A DNA stretch of 64,000 nucleotides from assembly GCF_900112775.1 (NCBI RefSeq), contig NZ_FOYZ01000016.1:1-64000 (forward strand), read 5' to 3'. The first letter of the stretch is position 1; every line of letters begins with the position of its first letter. The DNA comes from Anaeromicropila populeti. GTDB taxonomy: Bacteria; Bacillota; Clostridia; Lachnospirales; Lachnospiraceae. A program made the position numbers and the translations under genes. Below, piece after piece: positions 18,157-27,301 of the stretch. A model generated the notes under the pieces. It saw nothing but the letters and a program-made list of their open reading frames with translations, did not search any database and was not told the origin of the DNA.

Positions 18157-18591
18157 ATGTTTGTAAAGCAATTATCTGTTTTTATTGAAAATAGAGAGGG
18201 TCGTCTGGAGAAAGTAACCGAGACTTTGTCAAATCATAATATAAATATTGTTTCTTTAAGTCTGGCAGATACTTCAGAATATGGAATGCTGCGGCTTATT
18301 GTTTCAGATCCAGACAAGGGAAAACAGGTTTTAAAGGAAAACGGTTTTTCTGCTATGCTTACGGATGTACTTGCCGTCAGACTTCCACATGATGTAGGAA
18401 TGTTACAAAAGCTTTTGCAGATATTTTTTGAGGTTAATTTAAATGTTGAATATATGTATGTATTAGGAACTGGAGAAGAAAATGCATCTATTATTGTAAA
18501 AGTGAGTGATCCAAAAAAGGCAGTGGAGGCATTAGCTGCAAATAATCTTAGTGTGTTTACAGCAGAGGAAGCATATAGTATTAATAAGTAA
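18157..18591 (+). CDS. Tandem ACT-domain protein, second copy
   Basis: 144-residue protein with two ACT domains, paralogous to the one at 16407 (QLSVFIENREGRLEKVTETL at the start; VRLPHDVGMLQKLLQIF opens the second half). It follows the second ligase by 15 bases with AAGAGGAGGT upstream. Each ligase in the operon is therefore paired with an ACT protein, which fits a regulator for each enzyme. It ends the operon. Confidence 0.88.
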   Translation: MFVKQLSVFIENREGRLEKVTETLSNHNINIVSLSLADTSEYGMLRLIVSDPDKGKQVLKENGFSAMLTDVLAVRLPHDVGMLQKLLQIFFEVNLNVEYMYVLGTGEENASIIVKVSDPKKAVEALAANNLSVFTAEEAYSINK

Positions 18592-18635
18592 TAGTATTGC
18601 AAAAATAAAAAACCTATAGATATTTGAATTTTGTA

Positions 18636-18664
18636 TTGATATTTTAAAGTTATGTGTATATACT
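18636..18664 (+). promoter_or_regulatory. Promoter-like sequence before the terminator and sulP
   Basis: TTGATA at 18636-18641 and TATACT at 18659-18664 with a 17-base spacer. The terminator at 18682-18709 begins about 11 bases after the predicted start, so this could drive sulP only through readthrough. Confidence 0.4.
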
Positions 18665-18681
18665 AATATTCAGAATAAATT

Positions 18682-18709
18682 TCCCCATCATTTTTGGTGG
18701 GGATTTTTT
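18682..18709 (+). terminator. Rho-independent terminator of the ior/paaK operon
   Basis: TCCCCATCA at 18682-18690 pairs with TGGTGGGGA at 18695-18703 (one G-T wobble), a short loop, then six Ts. It is about 90 bases after the last ACT gene. Confidence 0.85.
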
Positions 18710-18756
18710 ATGGTAAAATTGATCAGTATTGTTGAATACTAAAGGAGAGAAATGAA

Positions 18757-20412
18757 ATGTACAAATTAAAGCCAAAGTTATTTTCTGTTATGAAAACCTA
18801 TTCAAAAGAGCAATTTGTGAAGGATGTGGTATCTGGAATCATTGTTGCTATTATTGCACTGCCACTTTCTATTGCACTGGCGCTGGCGTCAGGTGTAGGC
18901 CCAGAGCAGGGGTTATATACGGCAATTGTTGCAGGTTTTGTAATATCCTTCTTAGGTGGCAGCAGGGTACAGATAGCGGGACCCACCGCAGCGTTTGCTT
19001 CTATTGTAGCCAGTATTGTGGCGAGAAATGGAATGGATGGATTAGTAGTTGCAACTATTATGGCAGGTATCATGTTAATTATTATGGGTATTTTTAAATT
19101 TGGAAGTTTAATAAAATACATACCATATACCATTACAACAGGATTTACATCAGGAATTGCAGTTACCATTTTCATTGGACAAATTAAAGACTTCTGCGGC
19201 TTAACGTTTCATTCTTCTCCAGTGGAAACCTTAGAAAAAGCTAGAGAGTGCTTTGCAAGTATAGCCACATTAAATTGGCAGGCATTACTGGTAGGAGCAG
19301 TATGCCTTACTATCTTAATCATATGGCCTAAAATAAGCAGCCGGATTCCGGGATCATTAATTGCAGTACTGGCTGGTATTTTTATGGTAAAAATATTTAA
19401 CATGGAAGTGAATACAATAGGCTCTCTTTATGATATATCTAATAAGCTGCCATCACTGTCAATTCCAGCTGTTAATTTTTCTACAGTTAAAAACTTAGTA
19501 CCAGATGCATTTACAATTGCAATTTTGGCAGGAATTGAGTCACTGCTCTCCTGTGTGGTTTCCGACGGAATGATAGGAAGCAGGCATCGTTCTAATATGG
19601 AACTCATCGCACAGGGTGCTGGAAATATTGGTTCCGCGCTATTTGGAGGAATTCCAGCAACTGGAGCAATAGCAAGAACAGCTGCAAATGTAAAAAATGG
19701 AGGAAGAACTCCAGTGGCAGGTATGGTGCATTCTATTGCGCTTGTTCTTATTCTGGTGGTTTTAATGCCATATGCAGCATTAATTCCTATGCCGGCTATT
19801 GCGGCTATTCTATTTATGGTGGCATACAATATGAGTGAATGGAGGGAGTTCTTATCCTTATTAAAAACATCGCCAAAAAGTGATATTATTGTTTTAGTAA
19901 CAACGTTTGTATTAACAGTGGTATTTGATTTAGTTGTTGCAATTGAAGTGGGAATTGTGCTGGCAGCAATGTTATTTATGAAAAGAATGGCAGAGGTAAC
20001 GCAGATAGCAGGATGGAAATATATTGATGAGGAAGAGGAAAATGAAAATGATCCAGATAGAATCAGTTTAAGGGTAGTTCCAAAAAATACCCTTGTCTAT
20101 GAAATTGTTGGGCCAATGTTTTTTGCAGCAACGGAAAAATTTATGAATATACCAACAGAAAAAAATATTAATGCTATTATTTTACGTATGAAGGGTGTTC
20201 CTGCAATGGATGCAACGGCGGTGCATTTTCTTGAAAATGTGGTAAAAAAGTGCAAGAAAAATGAAATTACGCTGATTCTGTCACATGTACAAGAACAGCC
20301 AATGTCATTGCTAAAGAAGGCTGGTCTAAACAAAGAAATAGGAAGTGAAAATTTTTGTGCTAACATAGATGAAGCGCTGATTCGAGCAAAAAATTTAAAA
20401 AAGGAAAGATGA
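18757..20412 (+). CDS. SulP-family anion transporter with STAS domain
   Basis: Membrane transporter for sulfate, bicarbonate or another anion. 551 aa: a SulP transport domain of about 12 hydrophobic segments (residues 15-410) with SIALALASGVGPEQGLY, GPTAAFASIVASIV and FGGIPATGAIARTAAN, then a cytoplasmic STAS domain (about 440-545; LRMKGVPAMDATAVHFLENV). The ATG at 18757 has AAGGAGAG upstream. It is a single gene between the ior operon and a MarR regulator; the substrate cannot be read from the sequence. Confidence 0.9.
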   Translation: MYKLKPKLFSVMKTYSKEQFVKDVVSGIIVAIIALPLSIALALASGVGPEQGLYTAIVAGFVISFLGGSRVQIAGPTAAFASIVASIVARNGMDGLVVATIMAGIMLIIMGIFKFGSLIKYIPYTITTGFTSGIAVTIFIGQIKDFCGLTFHSSPVETLEKARECFASIATLNWQALLVGAVCLTILIIWPKISSRIPGSLIAVLAGIFMVKIFNMEVNTIGSLYDISNKLPSLSIPAVNFSTVKNLVPDAFTIAILAGIESLLSCVVSDGMIGSRHRSNMELIAQGAGNIGSALFGGIPATGAIARTAANVKNGGRTPVAGMVHSIALVLILVVLMPYAALIPMPAIAAILFMVAYNMSEWREFLSLLKTSPKSDIIVLVTTFVLTVVFDLVVAIEVGIVLAAMLFMKRMAEVTQIAGWKYIDEEEENENDPDRISLRVVPKNTLVYEIVGPMFFAATEKFMNIPTEKNINAIILRMKGVPAMDATAVHFLENVVKKCKKNEITLILSHVQEQPMSLLKKAGLNKEIGSENFCANIDEALIRAKNLKKER

Positions 20413-20494
20413 TAAATAATATAAGCAAAGACGGAGGAAGTTTCAGAATATGCTGGGATGTCAGAAAACGATAGCGTATCACCTATGGTATTAC

Positions 20495-20523
20495 TTGAAC
20501 CATTACTATTTATAATGTATAAT
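20495..20523 (+). promoter_or_regulatory. Probable promoter of the MarR gene
   Basis: TTGAAC at 20495-20500 and TATAAT at 20518-20523, 17 bases apart. The start codon lies at 20570. Another TATAAT at 20511 has no matching -35 box. Confidence 0.55.
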
Positions 20524-20569
20524 AAATATAAAATAGGTTAAAATAGCTTATGGTAGAGTAGGTGATAAA

Positions 20570-21007
20570 ATGGAAACAAGTGAGACAATTAATGACCTGT
20601 TGATTAAGTTATTGGATGATATAGTAAAATTGGAACAAAAGGCAGTTATTACGGGGGAGTTTAAGGATATCTCCAGTAATGATCTGCATATTATAGATGC
20701 AATTGGTTCAAAAAGTGCCAGAAATATGTCTGCGGTTGCAAAAAGCTTAAAGGTAACAGTGGGAACTCTCACCATAGCAATTAACAGTCTAGTAAAAAAA
20801 GGATACGTACAGCGTACCCGAAGTGATCAGGATCGTCGGGTTGTTTTAATAACTTTAAGTGAAAAAGGAGAAAAGGCATTTGCACATCATCAAAGATTTC
20901 ATAAAGAAATGGTAGAGGGTGTGTTGGATAAGCTGAGTCAGAATGAAGCTGATATGTTGGTCAGCGCATTAAAAAGCATTAGTGCATTTTTAAGCCAGTA
21001 TCATTAA
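20570..21007 (+). CDS. MarR-family transcriptional regulator
   Basis: 145-residue winged-helix regulator. The recognition region (NMSAVAKSLKVTVGTLTIAINSLVKKGYV) and wing (RTRSDQDRRVVLITLSEKG) are intact; the helix text is given by its parts. It resembles FabT-like MarR proteins of Firmicutes, but the fatty-acid synthesis genes that FabT normally precedes are absent here, so this assignment is weak. It stands alone between sulP and the convergent pckA, with a bidirectional terminator after it. Confidence 0.85.
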   Translation: METSETINDLLIKLLDDIVKLEQKAVITGEFKDISSNDLHIIDAIGSKSARNMSAVAKSLKVTVGTLTIAINSLVKKGYVQRTRSDQDRRVVLITLSEKGEKAFAHHQRFHKEMVEGVLDKLSQNEADMLVSALKSISAFLSQYH

Positions 21008-21020
21008 TAATGAAAATAAA

Positions 21021-21069
21021 ATTACCCTGCTAGTTTGTACACATGATAGGTATAAACTAGCAGGGTAAT
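21021..21069. terminator. Bidirectional terminator between marR and pckA
   Basis: A perfect 16-bp inverted repeat: ATTACCCTGCTAGTTT at 21021-21036 and its complement at 21054-21069, with a 17-base loop. A/T-rich flanks lie on both sides. It separates two convergent genes and can serve both. Confidence 0.9.
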
Positions 21070-21087
21070 AATTATTTAACTATATTA

Positions 21088-22752
21088 TTATAAAGAAGAT
21101 ACAACTTTTTCAAGAGCAGCTAATGCGTCTTCTGGAAGTTTGTCATAACCATCTTTAAATGTTTCACGAGATTTAACGAATTGAACACGGTCATTCATAC
21201 GAGCCTTTAAGGAAGCAGCATATTCTGGGTCGTTAAGATTTGGTACAAAACCTTCCCATTCGAAGATTTCGATATCTTCAAAGTTACCCCATTGTTTAAA
21301 TGTAGCAGTTCCTTCAACAACAGCTTCAATAACGCCTAAAGTGTCCTTAGGTTGAACTTTTTTACCCATGAAGTCACCAGTGTTAATAATGTAGCAGTCT
21401 ACATTACGTTCAGCAACTAATTTTTTGAATTTTTCATAGTCATTTACTAATGGATAAGTTCTAAATGGATTTGCATATGGTTCTACAACTAATGCGTTAG
21501 GATCTACACCAGCAGCAAGTCTTTCAGCTGAAGATCTCTTAGTTGCTAAAGTAGCACCCATAACGGAAGCTAAAGAAGCACCTTTTAATTTGATAATTGG
21601 TGGAATAGTAGGGTCCTTCATAATCCAGAAAATAGCATTAACTGGCTCTTCAATTTTATCTACACGGTTTGGAGACCATAATTTTGATTTAATAGCTCGT
21701 CCGTTACCATTTCTAATATCTTCAGTAACTAAAACAACTTTACCATCTTCATCAATTGTTGCAGAACAGTTCTGAGCAGTTAATAAATATTTGTTATCAT
21801 CACAGTATGTTGGATAATCAGATGTCTTATCAAAGTAAGTTGGTTCCATAGCAATAGAAGAACCTGTCTCAGCATTAATAATAAATGCATCATCATGAAG
21901 AACAGTTACATCATATTTTCCGCCATGCTTTGCATGTGTAATAGTAGATTTACCTGATCCAGAAAGACCAAATACAGATGCAACATAAGATTTTCCTTCA
22001 CCAAGGTTGTATCTCTTTTGTCCACCATGACAAGAAGCATAACCGTTACGGTTAGCAACAGCCCATCCAATAGTAAGAGTTCCTTTTTTATGTTCACCAA
22101 AATATCTCATACCTAAAATGGCAGCACAGTTTTGGGATGTGTTAAAATAAGAAATACATTTTGGATCATAAGCTGGATTAGTAGTGCCAACCCATTGTGG
22201 ATCAGAGAAAATATAGATATCAGGTTCATTACCTACAGGTTTTGAATTTTTATACATTTTAACATATTCTTCAGACATGTACTGGAAGTTCAATAACCAA
22301 GAGTACATAACGTTTTCTTCGCCTTCTGGAATTAAAAGATGAACTTTTACCATAAATTCTGGATCTAATCCGATAAAAGCTTCTGCATGATACATAGTTT
22401 TCCATCTTGCATCATAGATAGCATCCATAACGATTTTATCTAATTCATCGCAGTTTACGTTAGGTTCTCCAGCAATTCTTCTTGCAGCAGCATAACGTCC
22501 AGTAATAGAACCATCGTTAAATAAAAGAACTTTAGCATCTTTTTCAAGGCCAAATTCTTCTCCTCTATAAACAGGCATATCTGTAACAACTGTTCCCGGT
22601 GAGTTTTTAGCTAACTCATAAGCTTCCTTTAAGGTGTTTACTTTAACTACGTTATTTCCATAAAAAGCAGCTTCAATTATGGAACGAGTTTTTGCAAAAC
22701 CTGGTTTACCTGCACCAATTTCGTCTTTTTTAAAATAAGCTCTTGTTGACAT
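21088..22752 (-). CDS. pckA: Phosphoenolpyruvate carboxykinase (ATP)
   Basis: Interconverts oxaloacetate and PEP with ATP/ADP; in rumen and gut anaerobes it often works toward oxaloacetate. The start at 22752 (MSTRAYFKK) is chosen because AGGAGGA lies 8 bases upstream; a longer frame reaches 22809 without a ribosome site. 554 aa. Visible motifs: P-loop GLSGSGKST, the aspartate-rich LHDDAFII, TEDIRNGNGRA and the substrate-side PVYRGEEFG. It has its own strong promoter (22880-22908), a roughly 120-base leader with a hairpin just before the ribosome site, and a strong terminator. Confidence 0.95.
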   Translation of the reverse strand: MSTRAYFKKDEIGAGKPGFAKTRSIIEAAFYGNNVVKVNTLKEAYELAKNSPGTVVTDMPVYRGEEFGLEKDAKVLLFNDGSITGRYAAARRIAGEPNVNCDELDKIVMDAIYDARWKTMYHAEAFIGLDPEFMVKVHLLIPEGEENVMYSWLLNFQYMSEEYVKMYKNSKPVGNEPDIYIFSDPQWVGTTNPAYDPKCISYFNTSQNCAAILGMRYFGEHKKGTLTIGWAVANRNGYASCHGGQKRYNLGEGKSYVASVFGLSGSGKSTITHAKHGGKYDVTVLHDDAFIINAETGSSIAMEPTYFDKTSDYPTYCDDNKYLLTAQNCSATIDEDGKVVLVTEDIRNGNGRAIKSKLWSPNRVDKIEEPVNAIFWIMKDPTIPPIIKLKGASLASVMGATLATKRSSAERLAAGVDPNALVVEPYANPFRTYPLVNDYEKFKKLVAERNVDCYIINTGDFMGKKVQPKDTLGVIEAVVEGTATFKQWGNFEDIEIFEWEGFVPNLNDPEYAASLKARMNDRVQFVKSRETFKDGYDKLPEDALAALEKVVSSL

Positions 22753-22781
22753 GTATTGTTTCCTCCTGAATTTTATATATT

Positions 22782-22801
22782 TACCACAAAAAAATGTGGT
22801 A
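22782..22801 (-). promoter_or_regulatory. Hairpin in the pckA leader
   Basis: TACCACA at 22782-22788 is the perfect complement of TGTGGTA at 22795-22801. The 7-bp stem lies 14 bases upstream of the pckA ribosome site. It may stabilise the mRNA or affect translation; no known riboswitch was recognised. Confidence 0.4.
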
Positions 22802-22879
22802 TAAAGCAAGTTTTATTTGTTAAAAACATAACTAATCAGTTCAAATGCAATATACAAATATCAATCGTTTTCCACTCTA

Positions 22880-22908
22880 AGTATAATTCATGTGGTTGTA
22901 AATGTCAA
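22880..22908 (-). promoter_or_regulatory. Strong promoter of pckA
   Basis: On the minus strand, TTGACA (22908-22903) and TATACT (22885-22880) are separated by 17 bases: near-consensus sigma-A boxes about 130 bases before the start codon. Confidence 0.8.
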
Positions 22909-22932
22909 TATTTTTCACAAAAAAAATGAAAA

Positions 22933-22982
22933 AAATCAGGCATTACATCAAAACAAAAGTGTTTTTGTGTATTGCCTGATTT
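22933..22982 (-). terminator. Terminator of the DUF885 gene
   Basis: AAATCAGGCA at 22933-22942 is complementary to TGCCTGATTT at 22973-22982. On the minus strand the stem is followed by a T-rich run, 30 bases after the DUF885 stop at 23011. Confidence 0.8.
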
Positions 22983-23010
22983 TACAAGATAAAAAAATTT
23001 AAATTTTAAA

Positions 23011-24759
23011 CTATTGCTGCTCCGCAATCCATTTATCTAAGTATTTGTCAAGCACATAAAATTGGCAGGGACCCATATCCAGAATAAATTTATGAAAATT
23101 TAGCAGAATAAATTTTTGACCAAGTGCTTTTTCAGCTTTCTCTTTCAGTTGGGCAAGTTCTAGGTAGCCTACTGTATATTTTAAATAATTACAAGGTTCT
23201 CCAATGATAGCATTGTAAATGGAGAGTAAGCTGTCTGTATTGGTCAGTCCATATGTCTGCAAATATTTATAAGTCTCTTTTAAATCCCAGCCATAGTAGT
23301 GTATGCCAATATCAACTTTTGCATACAGGCAAAGAGTTGCAATCATGTTATTGATTAGAACTTCAGTTAAATTTTCATCAAGTCCAGAAAGCTTATAGGA
23401 ATATAACTCCACATAGGTTGCCCAGCCTTCTGCATAGCCTCCAAAACCTAAAATGCAGCGTATTGGATTAGGATGCTGTTGGTTATAATATACATTTTGG
23501 TATAAGTGACCAGGATAACCTTCATGTGCCACAGTTGTAAAAATATCGTTTAAATCATATTGATCACTTCCATTAATATAGATAGAATTCTCATTGTAAC
23601 AATCTAATGCAGGTGTTAAATAAAATGCAGGACTTAAATAATTTTCTAGTGATTCGGGCACGTACTTGATAGAACAGTTAACCTCTTCTAGTGGAGGAAA
23701 ATCAGCAGAAACTGCCTCTTGCAGGTAATCAAGAATTTCCTCGGGATTAGTAAGCGGGTAATCATAGGTTTGAATCTTTTCGTAAATAGAAGCATCGTCG
23801 TTGGCGATTTGTTTTATATTTTGGATGCAGCTGGATATTGTTGCATCTAACAATTTATCAATTTCCTTTACTGATTTGTCTGAACCGGTGTAGATTCGTA
23901 CTAAATGTTCATAATATTCCTTTCCATTTGGAAGGTGAGAAAGTCCATATTCATTTTTAGTAGTACCTTTTAAGGTGGAAAGCTCTGTAATAAGGTATTC
24001 ATATGCAGGAAGTACGTACTCTAGCACTGCTGTTTTATTTTTATTTTTAAAAGCTTCCGCCTCTGCTTCTGAAAGACCTTCAAAAGAATCGATTTTTTCA
24101 TTAAATATGTCAATTAAATAATTATTTTCTTTTGATTTAGAAAAAGTAGTACATTGTTCAATAATTTGGTTTAGGGTAGTGTCGCTCATAAATAACCCTT
24201 TTTTAGATTTTGTTTTTTCAAATTCAACAATTTCAGAAAAGTAATCTTTAATAGTGGAGAGTAATTGAATGTAATTTGCGATATCCTCCTTGTCATAAAA
24301 ATTGTATTCTGCTAAGAGAACTGGTAATTGTGCCTGTAGTCCTGTAGTAGGGCTTAAAATTTCGTTATATAGTATTAATTTACCTGGTACACATTGATCC
24401 TGTAAATAGTTATAAAGAACGTCGTATGTAATTTGTTGTTCTTCTGTTAATGAATCATATGGGTAAGATTTGAGTACCTTTATATAATTTTCGGCAGCAG
24501 CATAATCTTCTTTTATTGACTTGGCAGAATATTCGCCAAAGGTTGGCTCAATTTCCTTAATGCCAAAGTTTTCAGGATGTGCAAGGGTGTAATTTAAAGT
24601 AATGCTGTCAGAGTTTACTTCTTTCTGAAATAGTTTGGTGATGTATTCATCATAGGTGAGATCTGTATATTCTTTCGGAATATCAGATTGTTTACAACTT
24701 GTAATTGATATTACAAGAAGAAAAATAAGAAAAACAGATATAATTTTTTTGAATTTCAT
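23011..24759 (-). CDS. DUF885-family lipoprotein, putative metallopeptidase
   Basis: Surface lipoprotein of the DUF885 family. The start at 24759 gives a clean signal (MKFKKIISVFLIFLLVISITSC) with lipobox ITSC; the text is within family norm and the frame upstream to 24846 has no signal. The family's HExxH-like metal motif appears as AHEGYPGH, and the C-terminal half shows GFGGYAEGWATYVELYSY, both typical. 582 aa, standard length. Family members are thought to be zinc peptidases; no substrate is known here. The best ribosome site (AAAGGAG) lies about 30 bases before the ATG, with a 7-bp GATATAG/CTATATC hairpin between them. It is transcribed divergently from metG. Confidence 0.85.
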   Translation of the reverse strand: MKFKKIISVFLIFLLVISITSCKQSDIPKEYTDLTYDEYITKLFQKEVNSDSITLNYTLAHPENFGIKEIEPTFGEYSAKSIKEDYAAAENYIKVLKSYPYDSLTEEQQITYDVLYNYLQDQCVPGKLILYNEILSPTTGLQAQLPVLLAEYNFYDKEDIANYIQLLSTIKDYFSEIVEFEKTKSKKGLFMSDTTLNQIIEQCTTFSKSKENNYLIDIFNEKIDSFEGLSEAEAEAFKNKNKTAVLEYVLPAYEYLITELSTLKGTTKNEYGLSHLPNGKEYYEHLVRIYTGSDKSVKEIDKLLDATISSCIQNIKQIANDDASIYEKIQTYDYPLTNPEEILDYLQEAVSADFPPLEEVNCSIKYVPESLENYLSPAFYLTPALDCYNENSIYINGSDQYDLNDIFTTVAHEGYPGHLYQNVYYNQQHPNPIRCILGFGGYAEGWATYVELYSYKLSGLDENLTEVLINNMIATLCLYAKVDIGIHYYGWDLKETYKYLQTYGLTNTDSLLSIYNAIIGEPCNYLKYTVGYLELAQLKEKAEKALGQKFILLNFHKFILDMGPCQFYVLDKYLDKWIAEQQ

Positions 24760-24865
24760 AATGAGGTTGATATAGAAACTATATCGTAACTCCTTTCGGC
24801 AGCCAATATTGCTTTTTACATGTATATTCAATTTGGTGTAAAACAATGCCCAGGCAAAATGTATC

Positions 24866-24894
24866 TTGACAAATATTAGAATAGAAGCTAAACT
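24866..24894 (+). promoter_or_regulatory. Promoter of the T-box/metG operon
   Basis: TTGACA at 24866-24871 and TAAACT at 24889-24894 with a 17-base spacer, just upstream of the T-box leader. Confidence 0.7.
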
Positions 24895-24904
24895 TAATTA
24901 CAAT

Positions 24905-25203
24905 ACATGAAAAGACAAAGAAAAGAAGAGTAAGCATTGGATATATCTACAGAGAACCCTGGTTGCTGAGAAAGGGGATATGGCGGCTGCCTGCGTGAAA
25001 ATGCTGAATATGGTCTTGGAGTTGCGCACTGAGAGCAGATGCTTTAGGCTGCGACGGGTTCACCCGTTATAGTGATAGACTGTCAGCCAGATGAGAATTT
25101 TGGCAGCCGAAGAGGTCTTTGCTGTGAGGCAGAGATAAATTAAAGTGGTATCACGGGTTATACTCGTCTTTAAATAAATGATTATTTAAAGGCGTTTTTT
25201 TTA
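24905..25203 (+). ncRNA. T-box riboswitch, methionine type, upstream of metG
   Basis: The leader has a T-box layout: an AGTA loop-E segment near 24929, the GGTTGCTGAGAAAGGGG distal stem I region, a likely ATG specifier at 25010-25012 in context GAATATGG, the T-box core TGGTATCACGGG at 25146-25157, then a terminator (stem 25165-25177 with 25182-25194, followed by eight Ts). The UGGU antiterminator bulge fits the ACCA end of tRNA-Met. Uncharged tRNA-Met would allow readthrough into metG. The core differs somewhat from the common GGTACCGCG form. Confidence 0.88.
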
Positions 25204-25242
25204 TGTGATAGGAAATTATCATTAATTATTGGAGGGATTACA

Positions 25243-27216
25243 ATGGAAAAAAAACCTTATTATTTAACAACAGCGATTGCATATACTTCTGGAAAACCCC
25301 ATATTGGAAATACCTACGAGGTAGTTTTAGCAGACAGTATTGTTCGTTTTAAAAGATTGCAGGGATATGATGTTCATTTTCAGACGGGAACAGATGAGCA
25401 TGGGCAAAAAATTGAGTTAAAGGCAGCAGAAGCAGGGATTACACCAAAGGAATATGTGGATACGATAGCTGGACAAATAAAGAGCATCTGGGACTTGATG
25501 AATACATCATATGATAAGTTTATTCGCACAACAGATGGAGAGCATGAAAAGCAGGTTCAGAAAATTTTTAAAAAGCTATACGAGCAAGGTGACATTTACA
25601 AGGGGCATTATGAAGGAATGTATTGTACACCATGTGAGTCGTTTTTTACTGCTTCTCAGCTGGTAGATGGAAAGTGTCCTGACTGTGGAAGAGAATGTCA
25701 GCCAGCAAAAGAAGAAGCTTATTTCTTAAAGCTTAGTAAGTATACACAACGATTAATTGATCATATAAACGCTCATCCAGAATTTATTCAGCCAGAATCC
25801 AGAAAGAACGAAATGATGAATAACTTTTTACTTCCTGGATTGCAGGATTTGTGTGTTTCCAGAACATCATTTAAGTGGGGAATTCCAGTAGACTTTGATG
25901 ATAAACATGTTGTATATGTGTGGCTGGATGCGCTAAGTAACTATATAACAGGATTGGGATTTGATTTAGACGGAAAAAGTGATGAATTATATGAAAAATT
26001 CTGGCCAGCTGACCTTCATTTGATAGGAAAAGATATTTTAAGATTTCATACCATTTACTGGCCAATCATGTTAATGGCATTGGATTTACCACTTCCTAAG
26101 CAGATTTTTGGGCACCCATGGTTAATTCAAAATGATGGGAAAATGAGCAAATCCAAAGGAAATGTATTATATGCCGATGAATTAGTAGACTTTTTCGGAG
26201 TAGATGCTGTACGTTATTTTGTACTGCATGAAATGCCATTTGATAATGATGGAGTGATTTCCTGGGAACTGCTAGTGGAAAGATTAAACTCCGATTTGGC
26301 AAATACACTGGGAAATCTGGTGAACCGCACAATTTCTATGAGTAATAAATATTTTGGCGGAATTGTGACAAATGCTGGAGTGAAAGAAGCCGTTGATGAA
26401 GAATTAATTCAGTTAACATTGGAGACACCAAAAAAGGTAGTTGAAAAAATGAATAAGCTTCGCGTGGCAGATGCCATTTCCGAAATATTTACATTGTTTA
26501 AGCGCTGTAATAAATATATTGATGAAACAATGCCATGGGCATTGGCAAAGGATGAAGACAAAAAAACAAGATTGGAAACCGTATTATATCACCTTGTAGA
26601 AAGCATTGCAGTGGGAGCCAGTTTATTAGAACCATTTATGACAGAAACAGCTGAGAAAATTTTGCTTCAGCTAAATGCAAAGAAACGCAGCCTGGACGAA
26701 ATGGATTCATATGGACTTTATGTTTCTGGAACAAAAGTGGTTGAAAAACCAGAAATTTTATTTGCACGTTTAGATTTAAATGAAGTTCTTGCTAAGGTGG
26801 AAGAGAAGAAAAATGCAGAGGAAGCACGTGCACATAAAGACGAAGAAGCTTCGGGTGAAAGTGAAGCAGTTATAGAAATTGAGCCAAAAGAAGAAATTTC
26901 TTATGATGATTTTATGAAAATGCAGTTTCAGGTGGGAGAAATTATTGCTTGTGAGGAAGTAAAGAAATCCAAAAAGCTATTATGTTCTCAAGTGAAGATT
27001 GGTAACCAAGTGAAACAGATTGTATCGGGAATTAAGCAGCACTATTCGGCCGAGGAAATGGTAGGAAAGAAAGTGATGGTATTGGTAAACCTGAAACCAG
27101 CAAAGCTTGCAGGTGTAGTATCAGAGGGAATGCTATTATGCGCTGAGGACGAAAACGGAAGCCTTGCATTAATGGTACCTGAAAAGCCAATGCCAGCAGG
27201 GGCGGAAATTTGTTAA
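25243..27216 (+). CDS. metG: Methionyl-tRNA synthetase
   Basis: Class I aminoacyl-tRNA synthetase charging tRNA-Met. 657 aa. HIGH-type motif HIGN near residue 21, zinc knuckle CTPCESFF with CPDCGREC, KMSKSKG, an anticodon-binding domain (about 380-530), and a C-terminal tRNA-binding domain (about 555-657; FQVGEIIACEEVKKSKKL, VNLKPAKLAGVVSEGML). The charged linker near 520-550 (AEEARAHKDEEASGES) joins them. The ATG at 25243 has TTGGAGGG upstream. Controlled by the T-box; it begins an operon with glf, tatD and rsmA. Confidence 0.96.
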   Translation: MEKKPYYLTTAIAYTSGKPHIGNTYEVVLADSIVRFKRLQGYDVHFQTGTDEHGQKIELKAAEAGITPKEYVDTIAGQIKSIWDLMNTSYDKFIRTTDGEHEKQVQKIFKKLYEQGDIYKGHYEGMYCTPCESFFTASQLVDGKCPDCGRECQPAKEEAYFLKLSKYTQRLIDHINAHPEFIQPESRKNEMMNNFLLPGLQDLCVSRTSFKWGIPVDFDDKHVVYVWLDALSNYITGLGFDLDGKSDELYEKFWPADLHLIGKDILRFHTIYWPIMLMALDLPLPKQIFGHPWLIQNDGKMSKSKGNVLYADELVDFFGVDAVRYFVLHEMPFDNDGVISWELLVERLNSDLANTLGNLVNRTISMSNKYFGGIVTNAGVKEAVDEELIQLTLETPKKVVEKMNKLRVADAISEIFTLFKRCNKYIDETMPWALAKDEDKKTRLETVLYHLVESIAVGASLLEPFMTETAEKILLQLNAKKRSLDEMDSYGLYVSGTKVVEKPEILFARLDLNEVLAKVEEKKNAEEARAHKDEEASGESEAVIEIEPKEEISYDDFMKMQFQVGEIIACEEVKKSKKLLCSQVKIGNQVKQIVSGIKQHYSAEEMVGKKVMVLVNLKPAKLAGVVSEGMLLCAEDENGSLALMVPEKPMPAGAEIC

Positions 27217-27239
27217 TGTAAATGGATAATTGACTTGCT

Positions 27240-27280
27240 GTCTTTGTAATACTACGAGTAGGCACTAGTATTGCAAAGAC
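27240..27280 (+). promoter_or_regulatory. 15-bp hairpin between metG and glf
   Basis: Arms at 27240-27254 and 27266-27280 pair over all 15 positions (one G-T), with an 11-base loop. There is no T run, so it is not a normal terminator. The stem ends 7 bases before the ribosome site of glf. It may be an RNA processing or stability element, or a weak attenuator. Confidence 0.55.
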
Positions 27281-27301
27281 ATGCATGAAGGAGACACGAA
27301 A

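Noticed and set aside
20570-21007. FabT, fatty-acid synthesis repressor
   Set aside because: Similarity is general to MarR proteins and no fab operon follows, so only the family is called.
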